Positions 1 through 8,488 are shown, counted from the stretch's first letter. The stretch: 64,000 nucleotides of DNA from an uncultured Roseateles sp. (GCF_963422335.1 NZ_OY729424.1:2914001-2978000), one strand, 5' to 3'. Numbers and translations: made by a program. The notes: generated by a model not told the origin, from the sequence alone.

Positions 1-362
1 CCTTGACCGATGCCACCTCGGGCGCCACGCCCGGCGGCCAGGCGCTGAAGGTGGTGGGCAACTCCAAGAACCAGCTCAACCTCACCGGCTACTACGAGAA
101 GAATGGCATCAGCCTGCGCCTGTCGTACAACTACCGTGACAAGTCCTATGGCGGCCTGGACTTTGGTGGCCAGGACGTGAACAGCGCCTATGGCCAGTGG
201 GATGCCACGGCCAGCTGGGACATCACGCCCAAGCTGACCCTGTACGCATCGGGTGTGAACCTGACCAACTCGGTCTACCGCACCAACACCACGGACGGCG
301 TGCCGGTGGGCGTGTATGAGAACGGAGCCCGCTACACCGTCGGACTGCGCGCCAAGTTCTAG
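1..362 (+). CDS. TonB-dependent receptor, C-terminal fragment (5' end outside window)
   Basis: The reading frame is open from the left edge (first complete codon at position 3) to a TAG at 360-362, giving the last ~119 residues of an outer-membrane protein. The sequence alternates polar and aromatic residues as in beta-strands (LRLSYNYRDKSY, LTLYASGVNLTN) and ends in Phe after a last strand, YTVGLRAKF, the C-terminal signature of TonB-dependent receptor barrels. Such receptors import scarce substrates across the outer membrane using TonB energy. Receptors of this kind often sit beside tryptophan-halogenase-like genes and sugar transporters in carbohydrate loci, so a sugar ligand is plausible here, but the plug domain and most of the barrel are not visible. 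The first codon in view (TTG) is not the real start. Confidence 0.85.
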   Translation, partial: LTDATSGATPGGQALKVVGNSKNQLNLTGYYEKNGISLRLSYNYRDKSYGGLDFGGQDVNSAYGQWDATASWDITPKLTLYASGVNLTNSVYRTNTTDGVPVGVYENGARYTVGLRAKF

Positions 363-366
363 GCCA

Positions 367-395
367 CCGAATCAGCCTGCAACGGGCTGATTCGG
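367..395 (+). terminator. stem-loop after the TonB-dependent receptor gene
   Basis: A perfect 11-bp inverted repeat (CCGAATCAGCC and GGCTGATTCGG) encloses a 7-nt loop 5 bases after the receptor stop codon. There is no T-run after it, so it may be a weak or factor-assisted terminator or an mRNA 3'-end stabiliser. It lies just before the solitary IS3 orfA. Confidence 0.6.
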
Positions 396-404
396 CCCCA
401 AGCG

Positions 405-677
405 ATGGACATGAAGAAGCGCAAATTCACCGAAACCGAGATCCTGCGCTTCCTCAGGCAGGCCCAAGCCGGCCTGAGGGTCCAGGAGCTGTGTCGCAGC
501 GGCGGCTTCAGTGACACCAGCTTCTACAAATGGCGTGCCAAATACGGCATCGAGCCGGCCCCTGAGTCGAGGCGCCTGCTGGAGCTCGAGGGTGAGAACG
601 CCGAGCTGAAGAGGCTGCTGGCCGAAGCCCAGCTCCGCATTCATACGCTGAAGTGCCAGTTCGACGTTCAGCCCTGA
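405..677 (+). CDS. solitary IS3-family transposase OrfA (element remnant)
   Basis: This 90-residue protein starts with the KKRKFTETEIL helix-turn-helix head typical of IS3-family OrfA proteins, continues with an ELCRSGGFSDTSFYKWRAKYG segment, and then a short leucine-rich coiled coil (residues ~58-80). The normal OrfA tail after the coiled coil is replaced by an unrelated ~10-residue end. No orfB (DDE integrase) follows: the next gene is a leftward halogenase whose stop codon (668-670) overlaps this gene by 10 bp. No terminal inverted repeats were found by eye. It is best read as the 5' stub of an IS3 element left after deletion; an independent DNA-binding role is possible but unsupported. 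Confidence 0.75.
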   Translation: MDMKKRKFTETEILRFLRQAQAGLRVQELCRSGGFSDTSFYKWRAKYGIEPAPESRRLLELEGENAELKRLLAEAQLRIHTLKCQFDVQP

Positions 678-2200
678 GCCGAAGCACCGCCCAACGCTCT
701 CAAATACGCGCGATGACCCTGAAACTGCTGCGCCACGGCGGCGGTTGCGGCGCGGGCCGCAGCCGCCGTCAATGTTGGCGCGCCTGAGGGCGCCAGCGTG
801 GCAGGGAAGCGCCCCATGCCCGCCAGGATGCAGTACCAGGACGGGCGGATGTACATCAGCGCGTCGCCGTGGCGGGTCAGCTCGGCCTCAAAGTCACCGC
901 CCCGGTCCCAGATCTCGATGATGCTGGCCAGCCGGTCTGAGATGTGCCGATGCGCACGGTTCTCGCGCCAGTAGTCGCTGTCTTTGCGGGTATTCAGATG
1001 GTAGTGCGCCACGACATAGTCGCGCACGCCCTCGAACATCTGGTTGACGCGCTGGTTGAAGCGGGCCTGATGGCGCCGGCTGAAATCGCCCTGTTCCAGC
1101 AGTTCGACGAAGCGCTCCACCGAGAACTGGATCAGCATCAGGGCGGTGGCTTCGAGCGGCTCGATGAAGCCCTGTGACAGGCCGATGGCCAGGCAGTTGT
1201 TGCGCCAGTGCTGTTCGACCCGGCCCACACGCATCTTCAGATGGCGGGCGTCCCGGTTGTCTGCAGCCGGGCCCAGATGCTGGCGCAGCTCCTGCTCGGC
1301 CTGCTCGTCGCTGACGAAGGCCGAGGCATAGACATAGCCGTTGCCATAGCGCTGCGTCAACGGAATCTGCCAGGCCCAGCCGTGGCGCAGCGCCGTCGAG
1401 ACGGTCTCGCAGGGCAGGTCGGCCTCGTCGTCCAATGCGGTCGGGATCGCGATGGCACGGTCGTTGAACAGATTGTCCCGGTAGGAGATGAAGGGCTCGC
1501 CCAGCGCTTCATTGATGAGCAGGCCGCGAAAGCCGCTGCAGTCGACGAACAGATCACCGCCGATGCGGCGGCCGCTGTGCATCAGCAACTGGGCGATGTC
1601 GCCGTTCTCGTGGCGCTGCACCTGGGCCACGGTGTCGATCTGGTGAGCAACACCCAGCTTGGCAGCGTGGGCCTTCAGGAACTGGCCCAGCAGCCCGGCA
1701 TCGAAGTGATAGGCATAGTCGGTCGCCGGAGCGGCCTGGCCGTCGGCCCGGGGAAGGTAGGCCGGCGCCTTGCGCTGTCGCGCCAGCTCGGCCGCGATGA
1801 AGAAGTCCTGCGGATTGGCCGCGGCATCGCTGCCGCGCCGGCGCTGGCAGGCCTGGGTGAAGAACTGGCTGCCGGTGGCAAGGTCTTGCTGGTTGAAGAA
1901 GGGGTGGACATAGCTTTCATGGCCCGGCACCGACGACCACTGCGGGAAGCGTATGCCGACCTTGAAGCTGGCGTTGCAGGCCGGCATCCACTCGCACTCC
2001 TGAATTTTCAGGCGGGCGAAGAACTGGCGCAGATAGGGCGTGGAGCCTTCACCAACGCCGATGATGCCGATCTCGCTCGACTCGATCAGCGTGATCTGGA
2101 CGCGGTGCCGGTGCCAGGCATGAGCCAACAGATTGGCCGTCATCCAGCCGGCCGTGCCGCCGCCGAGTATCACGATGTGTTGGGGTGCTTGACTGCTCAC
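668..2200 (-). CDS. tryptophan-halogenase-family flavoprotein
   Basis: A 510-residue protein with the FAD-binding motif GGGTAGW near the N-terminus, followed by GVGEGSTP, and the halogenase signature WxWxIP (seen as WAWQIP). Flavin-dependent tryptophan halogenases of about 510-540 residues chlorinate indole or phenol substrates using FADH2, oxygen and halide; both hallmark motifs are present. The true substrate is unknown: members found beside TonB-dependent receptors and sugar genes, as here, form a branch whose reaction has not been settled. The start is taken as GTG at 2198-2200, preceded by AAAGG at good spacing and 22 bases after the kinase stop; reading further upstream would run into kinase coding sequence in another frame. 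It is probably the last gene of the sensor operon. Confidence 0.88.
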   Translation of the reverse strand: MSSQAPQHIVILGGGTAGWMTANLLAHAWHRHRVQITLIESSEIGIIGVGEGSTPYLRQFFARLKIQECEWMPACNASFKVGIRFPQWSSVPGHESYVHPFFNQQDLATGSQFFTQACQRRRGSDAAANPQDFFIAAELARQRKAPAYLPRADGQAAPATDYAYHFDAGLLGQFLKAHAAKLGVAHQIDTVAQVQRHENGDIAQLLMHSGRRIGGDLFVDCSGFRGLLINEALGEPFISYRDNLFNDRAIAIPTALDDEADLPCETVSTALRHGWAWQIPLTQRYGNGYVYASAFVSDEQAEQELRQHLGPAADNRDARHLKMRVGRVEQHWRNNCLAIGLSQGFIEPLEATALMLIQFSVERFVELLEQGDFSRRHQARFNQRVNQMFEGVRDYVVAHYHLNTRKDSDYWRENRAHRHISDRLASIIEIWDRGGDFEAELTRHGDALMYIRPSWYCILAGMGRFPATLAPSGAPTLTAAAARAATAAVAQQFQGHRAYLRALGGASAQG

Positions 2201-2222
2201 CGGAAGCCTTTGTAAGTGATGC

Positions 2223-3749
2223 TCATGCCGCGTGGCCGGGCAGGGCCAGGCGCACCTCGAAGCCGCCTTGCGGATGGTTGCGAAAGCGCAGCGAGCCGCC
2301 GTGGTCGGCCACGATGTCGCGCACGATGGACAGTCCCAGGCCCAGGCCGTCCTCGCGCAGCTTGGAGCCGTGGTCGAGCCGGGTGTAGGGCTGGCCCAGG
2401 TCCGCCAGTGCGCTCTCCGGCACGCCCGGGCCATGGTCGCGCACGGTCAGCACGACCTGGCCCTCCTCGGGGCCGCCGCTCTGGCCTTCGCTCATCTCGA
2501 GCTCGGCGCTGTGCAGCTCGGCTCCGGCACCGTAGAACATGGCGTTGTCCAGCAGGTTGCCCAGGGCGCGCTTCAGCGCCAGCGGCTTGCCCAGCACGGT
2601 CAGCGGTCGCCCGTCCAGTTCTACGTGATGGCCGGCCATGCGGGCGTCACGTACCATCTTCTGCAACACCAGGTCGATGCGCAGAGGCACGCGGTTCTCG
2701 TGGATGTCGGTGTCCTTGACGATCTGCAGTGCGGTCTTGACCATCATGTCGAGCTCGTCCAGGTCTTCGTGAAACTCGTCCTGCACCTGGAGGTCGTCGA
2801 GCAGTTCGCTGCGCAGCCGCAGCCGCGTGATCGGCGTTCGCAAATCATGCGAGATTGAGGCGAACAGGCGCTCGCGGTCGCTCAGATAGCGGCGGATGCG
2901 CTCCTGCATCTCGTTGAAGGCCTGGATGGCCCTGCGCACCTCGGACGTGCCGCTGACCCGCAGCGGCTTGGGCGTGGCCTTGTGGCCCACCCGCGCCGCG
3001 GCTCGGCTCAGGCCGCGCAGCGGGCGGGTCAGCGCACGTGCGGCAATCAGGGTCATCAGCAGGGCCAGACCGAGGGTCAGCAGCTGCGGGGCCAGTCGTT
3101 GCCAGGTGAAGACATCGAGCTGCTCCAGAAAGTACGGGTCTGGCATGGCGCTGGTCAGGTACAGCCACTGCCCAGGCTCGGTCTCCGCCTGGATGACCAG
3201 AAAAGGGGCGGGGCGTTCAGCGGCCAGCAGCGAGGGGTCAACCCAGCTCTCGGGCAGATCGGCCAGCAGGGCGCCGCTGGGCGCCACCTTGAGGTCCAGT
3301 GGCGAGGCCAGCGTGACGCGCAGCTGCGCGCCTGGCGCCAGTTGCGCGCGCAATTCCTCGTGCACGCGCTCCTCCAGCAGCCGCGCCAGCGACTGGGCCG
3401 GCAGCGCCCGCACCGGCACCTCGGCGGTGTTGAAAAAGACCAGGAACCGCGTGCCCCCCATGGTGCGCAGCTGCTCGATCAGCAGGCGGCGGTAGGGGGC
3501 AGGCAACTCGCGCAGCGCGCGCAGCGCGCCCAGTGCGCCGCTGGCCACATGGTGGGCGGCCAGCTCGGCTTGGCGCTTGGTGCGCAGCTCGACTTGGTTG
3601 TACCAGAGCAGGTTGATCAGGAGTTGCACCAGCACCAGGCCGCCCAGCATGGCCACCACGAAGCGGCCCTGCAGGCTGTCGAACAGGAAAGCGAAAAAGC
3701 GCCGCGCCCACCGTCGCCCGACTCCTGTCGGGGCGTTGTCAGAGGGCAT
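2223..3749 (-). CDS. sensor histidine kinase of a sugar-type two-component system
   Basis: A 508-residue inner-membrane kinase. The order is: transmembrane helix at ~30-50, periplasmic domain of ~180 residues, second helix at ~235-255 (APQLLTLGLALLMTLIAA), HAMP linker, phosphoacceptor motif SISHDLRTP at ~315, N-box NLLDNAMFYG, G1 box DHGPGVP and G2 box GLGLGLSIV. All catalytic boxes look intact. It overlaps the end of the response regulator gene by 11 bp, so the two are translationally coupled. An alternative ATG lies 30 bases upstream (3779) inside the regulator gene; the inner ATG was preferred for the short overlap. Pseudomonas GtrS/GltR-2, which control glucose uptake, are a similar arrangement known from the literature; orthology is an inference. 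Confidence 0.9.
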   Translation of the reverse strand: MPSDNAPTGVGRRWARRFFAFLFDSLQGRFVVAMLGGLVLVQLLINLLWYNQVELRTKRQAELAAHHVASGALGALRALRELPAPYRRLLIEQLRTMGGTRFLVFFNTAEVPVRALPAQSLARLLEERVHEELRAQLAPGAQLRVTLASPLDLKVAPSGALLADLPESWVDPSLLAAERPAPFLVIQAETEPGQWLYLTSAMPDPYFLEQLDVFTWQRLAPQLLTLGLALLMTLIAARALTRPLRGLSRAAARVGHKATPKPLRVSGTSEVRRAIQAFNEMQERIRRYLSDRERLFASISHDLRTPITRLRLRSELLDDLQVQDEFHEDLDELDMMVKTALQIVKDTDIHENRVPLRIDLVLQKMVRDARMAGHHVELDGRPLTVLGKPLALKRALGNLLDNAMFYGAGAELHSAELEMSEGQSGGPEEGQVVLTVRDHGPGVPESALADLGQPYTRLDHGSKLREDGLGLGLSIVRDIVADHGGSLRFRNHPQGGFEVRLALPGHAA

Positions 3750-4455
3750 GTCCCGCACTGACGGTGGTGGCAAACACATAGCCCGAGCCGCGCACGGTCT
3801 TGATCAGAGCCGGCTGCTTGCCATCGTCCTGCAGGCGCTGGCGCAGCCGGCTGACCTGCACGTCGAGCGAGCGATCCAGTGGCCCGAGATCGCGGCCGCG
3901 AGTGACCTCGGCCAGGCGGGTGCGATCCAGCACCTCGCCCGGATGCTCGACCAGCAGCTTCAGCAGCTGGAAGTCCATGCCCGACAGCGCGGAGGCTGTG
4001 CCGTCCGGGTCGATCAGGCTGCGCTCCAGGATGTCCAGCACAAAGCCGTTGAAGCGAAAGTAGCGCGGCGTCTGGCTGCGGTCCTGCCCCGAGCGGCGGA
4101 AGATGGCCTTGATGCGGGCCAGCAGCTCGCGCGGATTGAATGGCTTGCCGATGTAGTCATCGGCGCCCAGCTCGAGGCCGACGATGCGGTCGGTCTCCTC
4201 GGCGCTGGCGGTAAGCATGATCACCGGCACATCGGAGCGGCGGCGCACCGATTGGCACAGGGCGAAGCCCTCGGTGTCGGGCAGCATGACGTCCAGAATG
4301 CACAGACTGATTTCTTCCCGGAAGCGCTCGAACTCGGCCAGGAAGCTGGCACCGTCATGGGCAAGCCGCACGGTGTACTGGTTCTTCTCCAGATAGGCCT
4401 TCAGCAGGGTACGGATTTTCTGGTCGTCGTCGACGATCAAGATCGTGCGGGTCAT
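3739..4455 (-). CDS. OmpR-family response regulator
   Basis: A 238-residue two-domain regulator. The receiver domain has the acidic pocket DDD at 9-11, the phosphoacceptor Asp55 (in CILDVMLPD), the conserved LTAS at 81-84 and Lys104 (in GKPF). The C-terminal half is a winged-helix DNA-binding domain ending in the typical GSGYVF wing. It starts with ATG at 4455, overlapping the stop codon of the upstream binding-protein gene by 4 bp (ATGA), and is followed by the kinase with an 11-bp overlap. The likely targets are the divergent ABC transporter promoter and its own operon promoter within 5784-6250, which would make a local feedback circuit. Confidence 0.92.
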   Translation of the reverse strand: MTRTILIVDDDQKIRTLLKAYLEKNQYTVRLAHDGASFLAEFERFREEISLCILDVMLPDTEGFALCQSVRRRSDVPVIMLTASAEETDRIVGLELGADDYIGKPFNPRELLARIKAIFRRSGQDRSQTPRYFRFNGFVLDILERSLIDPDGTASALSGMDFQLLKLLVEHPGEVLDRTRLAEVTRGRDLGPLDRSLDVQVSRLRQRLQDDGKQPALIKTVRGSGYVFATTVSAGHAL

Positions 4456-5783
4456 GGCGTGGCTTTCGTGGGTTTGGCACCGAGCGCGCGCAAGAGGCCT
4501 TGCAATCTGCGCTGGGCGGCGGCCGGGGTCTGGCTCAGGTCCAGGGCAAAGCGGTGCACGGTTTCGATGATGGCGCTCTTGCCGACTTCGTCGAAGGCCA
4601 TGCGGTGCACCAGGCTGGGCACCCGCGGCGTGGTCGGGTTGGCGAACAGGCGGAAGGAGTACTGGGCGCAGATATCCAGCTCATCGACCGGCACATCACG
4701 GCGCACCGGCACCGAGCCCTTGATGCGGTTGTAGCCCAGTTGCAGGGCGGCGCTGCCCAGCAGCTCGGCCATCTTCTCCTGCTCGGCCTGGGCGGCGTAG
4801 TTGCCTGCCAGCATGGCCAGCGTGTCGATGCTGTAGAGATGGGCCTGTGCTGTGCCAGGCACGGCCCGGCACTCGAAGTCGCGCCCACCCTCCAGGCCCA
4901 GGGTGCCCAGTTCGCCTCGCGCCCAGTCACCCATGATCAGCATGGCCGAGCGGCCGGCTGCGAAGTCGGCCACCAGTTCGGTCCAGGGCCGCTCGCCGGG
5001 GCCGGCCGGATGTGCGGGCTGTGGCGCCCCCGTGGAGGGCAGTGGCACGGCGAGGTTGCGCCAGTCTCGCAGGCGCTTGAAGGCGCGTGCCAGGGCCGGG
5101 TCATCGAAGGCCTGCAGATCGCTTTGCACCACCATGCGCCGGTACAGCGCAGGCCCGGCCTCGCCCAGCAGCAGGGTCTCGAACACGGTGGCTACCTGCC
5201 AGGGCTCGTCGCTGAAGGCCACCGGCGTCACACCGGCCGCACGCAGGGCCTGCGCTGCGTGCTCGACGCCGTCCCAGTCGGTGGGCAACTCGATCCGGTG
5301 CTGGCGAAACACGGCCTTGTTGAGGTAGAGGTTGTTGATGCGGTGAATGCCCAGCGGCGCGGCCACCACATGCTCGCGCACGGTCAGGTGCGCCATCACC
5401 TGCGGGAACAGGATGCGCGCCCAGTTGCGCTTCTGTGCCACGCTGTCCAACTCCAGCAGCAGGCCCATCTCGGCCCATTCGCTCATGGCCTGGCCGTTCA
5501 GCTGGGCCACCTGGGGCGCCCGGCCGCGCAGGGTGCGCTCATTCAGCACCTTGACCGCCGCGCCACCACCGCCGCCGGCCACGGCACCGTCGACCCAACG
5601 CAGGCCCAGTTCGGCCATGCGCGCGGCGACATGGTCGGCGGCCGCGCGTTCGCTGGACGAGGTCCACCAATGCAGGACGTTGAGCTCGCTGGCGCCATCC
5701 ACCGCCAGCGGCGGTGCGGCCTGACCCGTGGCTGATGCCATCAGGGCGATCGGAAGCAGGGCGCAGTTCAGCATGCGATGCAT
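4452..5783 (-). CDS. GtsA-like periplasmic sugar-binding protein, first gene of the sensor operon
   Basis: A 443-residue extracytoplasmic solute-binding protein of the COG1653 type. The N-terminus is a signal peptide (MHRMLNCALLPIALMASATGQA). The mature part begins with LNVLHWWTSSSE and carries WVDGAVAGGGGGAAVKVL, both close to the glucose-binding GtsA proteins of Pseudomonas as remembered. It is not encoded with permeases: it leads an operon with a response regulator and a kinase (ATGA overlap with the regulator). The suggested job is ligand capture for the kinase, not transport, though it could also serve the ABC permeases encoded opposite. The start is ATG 5783; a second ATG 9 bases later also fits. 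The frame stays open to 6095 but that extension lacks signal-peptide features. Confidence 0.87.
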   Translation of the reverse strand: MHRMLNCALLPIALMASATGQAAPPLAVDGASELNVLHWWTSSSERAAADHVAARMAELGLRWVDGAVAGGGGGAAVKVLNERTLRGRAPQVAQLNGQAMSEWAEMGLLLELDSVAQKRNWARILFPQVMAHLTVREHVVAAPLGIHRINNLYLNKAVFRQHRIELPTDWDGVEHAAQALRAAGVTPVAFSDEPWQVATVFETLLLGEAGPALYRRMVVQSDLQAFDDPALARAFKRLRDWRNLAVPLPSTGAPQPAHPAGPGERPWTELVADFAAGRSAMLIMGDWARGELGTLGLEGGRDFECRAVPGTAQAHLYSIDTLAMLAGNYAAQAEQEKMAELLGSAALQLGYNRIKGSVPVRRDVPVDELDICAQYSFRLFANPTTPRVPSLVHRMAFDEVGKSAIIETVHRFALDLSQTPAAAQRRLQGLLRALGAKPTKATP

Positions 5784-6250
5784 CTTGCCGTGCGCCCTGG
5801 ATACGTCGACCCAAGATTTGTTGGACTTCGGTGAGGTTGTGTAAGTCACGGGAGGTGGCCGTAGCCGCTGTTGTGACAATTCTCCGAGGGCATGGCCCGG
5901 CTTGGCGATTGGTGGTTTCGCTGGACCTTGCCGCCGATCCACACGCTCTCCCATGAGGGTGGCCCTGCAGGGTGACGTTAAAAAACGTAACACGACGCCT
6001 CTGCGCCACAGTTTCGCGCTGGCGCCGCGCCGGCACGTGCTTTGATGCAGGCCTTGCCCGTCGTGCCGGCGATTGCCCGCTACGGGGTGCTGCATGCTCC
6101 AGGTCCGCGCAGCCTGGCCGCGTGGCTGACCTGACGGTTTCTGCGCCTGTTTGTGTTACACGGCGGGCATGGCTATGGTGCGACCCATGCCGGCCCGCTT
6201 CCAGCCCGCCGCCAGTCCCAGCCAACGTGCCATCACGGAGACGATAGATC
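5784..6250. promoter_or_regulatory. divergent control region between the sensor operon and the sugar ABC transporter
   Basis: This 467-base stretch holds no convincing gene and must contain the promoters of both flanking operons. Three related elements are visible: GTTGTGTAAGTCACGG at 5836-5851, an interrupted palindrome ACGTT-AAAA-AACGT at 5975-5988 extending into GTAACAC at 5987-5993, and TTGTGTTACACGG at 6151-6163. They share a GTGTTAC/GTAACAC core in different orientations and could be binding sites for the response regulator or a second sugar regulator. A GGAG at 6237-6240 precedes the TTG start of the rightward binding protein. Precise -35/-10 elements could not be assigned with confidence. 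Confidence 0.5.
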
Positions 6251-7498
6251 TTGAGCCGAACAACCAAGTTCCACGCACTGCGCCTGCTCGCCATGAGCCT
6301 GCTGTGCATCGGCGCCGCCGCCCGGGCGGGCACGCTGACCATCGAGAGCTGGCGCATCGACGACAAGACGCTTTGGGAGGAGGTGCTGATTCCGGCCTTC
6401 CAGAAGAAGAATCCCGGCGTGACCGTCAGGTTCGCCCCCACGGCACCTACCGAATACGACTCCACCATCAATGCGCGCCTGACCGGCGGAACCGCAGGCG
6501 ACATGATCACCTGCCGGCCCTTCGACGTCTCGATGGGGCTGTACAAGAAGGGACAGCTTGAGCGGCTGGATGGCAAGGCACCGCTGGACGCCTTCCCGGC
6601 CTCGGCCAAGCTGGCCTGGCAGACCGATGACGGCAAGGAAAGCTACTGCATGCCGATGGCCTCGGTGATGCACGGTTTCTTCTACAACAAAAAGATCTTC
6701 AGCGAGCTGAACCTGCAGCCGCCGGTCACCGAGGCCGACTTCTTCAAGGTGCTGGCGGCGGTCAAGGCTCAAGGCAAATACACGCCGCTGGCGCTGGGCC
6801 TGGCCGACCAATGGGAGACCCACCAGATCATCTTCACCAGTCTGGGGGCCGCCTATTGGCACGGCGAGGAGGGCCGCAAGGGCCTGATCAGCGGCAAGAA
6901 GAAAATCACCGACCCCGAGTTCGTGGCGGCCTGGGAGGTGATGGCCCGGCTGCAGCCCTACCTGGGCAAGGGTGCGTCGGCGCAAACCTATGCCGACTCG
7001 CAAAGCCTGTTCGGCCTGGGCCGGGCAGCCATCTATCCCGCCGGCTCCTGGGACATCGCCCAGTTCCGTGGCCAGGGCCTGGACTTCGGCGCCTTTGCGC
7101 CACCGGTGCCCAAGGCCGGAGACAAATGCCAGATTTCAGACCATACCGATATCGGCATCGGCGTGAACCCCAAGTCCCGGAACAAGGACGATGCCTACAA
7201 GCTGCTGGCCTGGATCGCCTCGCAGGAGTTCGCCGACCTGTACACCAACAAGGTCATCGGCTTCTTCAGCCTGTCCAACCACCTGGTGGCGGTGATGGAT
7301 CCGGTGGCCAAGCAGATGATGGACTGGCGCAAGAGCTGCGCCTCCACCATCCGGCTGAATGCCCAGGTGCTGAACCGCGGCCGTGCCTCGCTGGAGGCCG
7401 ATTTCTGGACCGTCGACAGCCAGGTCATCGCCGGCAAGATGACGCCCAGGGCAGCGGCCGAGAAGATCCAGTCCAGCCTGAGCAAGCCGGCGCCGTGA
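6251..7498 (+). CDS. sugar ABC transporter substrate-binding protein
   Basis: A 415-residue periplasmic binding protein (COG1653 type) with signal peptide MSRTTKFHALRLLAMSLLCIG...ARA, followed by GTLTIESWRIDDKTLWEEVLIPAF, the usual first strand and helix of carbohydrate-binding proteins. It also has the typical internal segment YNKKIFSELNLQPP. It differs clearly from the GtsA-like protein encoded opposite. The start is TTG at 6251, supported by GGAG 10 bases upstream and by completing the basic n-region of the signal peptide; an ATG 14 codons in would remove it. It leads the gene series binding protein, permease, permease, ATPase, so it is the delivery protein for that importer. The sugar cannot be named from sequence. 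Confidence 0.9.
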   Translation: MSRTTKFHALRLLAMSLLCIGAAARAGTLTIESWRIDDKTLWEEVLIPAFQKKNPGVTVRFAPTAPTEYDSTINARLTGGTAGDMITCRPFDVSMGLYKKGQLERLDGKAPLDAFPASAKLAWQTDDGKESYCMPMASVMHGFFYNKKIFSELNLQPPVTEADFFKVLAAVKAQGKYTPLALGLADQWETHQIIFTSLGAAYWHGEEGRKGLISGKKKITDPEFVAAWEVMARLQPYLGKGASAQTYADSQSLFGLGRAAIYPAGSWDIAQFRGQGLDFGAFAPPVPKAGDKCQISDHTDIGIGVNPKSRNKDDAYKLLAWIASQEFADLYTNKVIGFFSLSNHLVAVMDPVAKQMMDWRKSCASTIRLNAQVLNRGRASLEADFWTVDSQVIAGKMTPRAAAEKIQSSLSKPAP

Positions 7499-7573
7499 CA
7501 CCCGGCGGCGCGTGAGCGCCGCGCCTCCAACAGAGTCCTACTGCGGGTGCCTTCGGCGTTCGGTCGGTTGTTT

Positions 7574-8488
7574 ATGAAGCAAAAATATTCCTGGCATGTG
7601 GTGATGTTCGTGGCGCCGGCGCTGCTGGTCTACGGCCTGTTCAGCGCCTATCCCCTGCTGGACACGCTACGCCTGGCCTTTTACGTCAGCACCCCCGACG
7701 GTGGCCGCCACTTCGGCGGCTTTGCCAACTTCCTGTACCTGGTCCGTGACCCTGAGTGGTCGGCGGCGTTCTGGAACGCGATGGGCAACAACCTCAAGTT
7801 CTTCGCCATCCACATGCTGGTGCAGAACCCGATCGGCCTGGTGCTGGCGGCCCTGCTGTCGCTGCGCGGCTTGAAGCTGGCCAACGGCTATCGCACGGTG
7901 CTGTTCCTGCCCACGCTGTTGTCGGTGGTGATCATCGGCTTTGTCTGGCAGCTGATGCTGTCGCCGCTGTGGGGCGTCAGCGAAGGCCTGCTCACTGCGG
8001 TCGGGCTGGGCGACTGGTTTGCGCCGTGGCTGGGCGACGAGGGCACGGCGCTGGTGACCTTGTCGCTGATCTCGGTGTGGCAGTTCGTCGGCATTCCGAT
8101 GATGCTGATCTATGCCGCGCTGATCGCGATTCCCGAAGACCTGATCGAGGCGGCGGTGGTGGACGGCGCCGGGCCCTGGCGCATCTTCTGGCGCATACGC
8201 ATGCCTCTGATCCTGCCCACCTTGGGCGTGGTGACCATCCTCACCTTCGTGGCCAACTTCAATGCCTTTGACCTGATCTATTCGGTCAAGGGTGCCCTGG
8301 CCGGGCCGAACTATTCGAGCGACATCCTGGGTACGCTGTTCTACCGCACCTTCTTCGGCTTTCAGTCGCAGCCGGGCAACCCGACCCTGGGCGCGGCCGT
8401 GGCCACGGTGATGTTCCTGGTGATTCTGGGCGGCGTGGGCCTGTATTTCTACTTCGTGCAGCGCCGCCTGCAGCGCTTTGCCCTGTGA
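7574..8488 (+). CDS. sugar ABC transporter permease, MalF type
   Basis: A 304-residue inner-membrane protein with about six hydrophobic segments, the first at residues ~8-28 (VVMFVAPALLVYGLFSAYPLL). The EAA loop that contacts the ATPase is seen as EAAVVDGAGPWRIFWRIRMPLI near residue 200, a hallmark of carbohydrate (CUT1) permeases. ATG 7574 is used as the start; a GTG at 7547 is in frame but adds a less natural N-terminus, and neither has a strong ribosome-binding site. Its stop overlaps the start of the next permease. Confidence 0.9.
   Translation: MKQKYSWHVVMFVAPALLVYGLFSAYPLLDTLRLAFYVSTPDGGRHFGGFANFLYLVRDPEWSAAFWNAMGNNLKFFAIHMLVQNPIGLVLAALLSLRGLKLANGYRTVLFLPTLLSVVIIGFVWQLMLSPLWGVSEGLLTAVGLGDWFAPWLGDEGTALVTLSLISVWQFVGIPMMLIYAALIAIPEDLIEAAVVDGAGPWRIFWRIRMPLILPTLGVVTILTFVANFNAFDLIYSVKGALAGPNYSSDILGTLFYRTFFGFQSQPGNPTLGAAVATVMFLVILGGVGLYFYFVQRRLQRFAL

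Noticed and set aside
2201..2434. N-terminal extension of the halogenase
   Set aside because: The extra 78 residues come from kinase coding DNA read in another frame; GTG 2200 with AAAGG upstream gives the correct FAD-motif N-terminus.
5784..6095. N-terminal extension of the GtsA-like protein
   Set aside because: The extension is Arg-rich and precedes a good signal peptide at 5783; it lies in the divergent promoter region.
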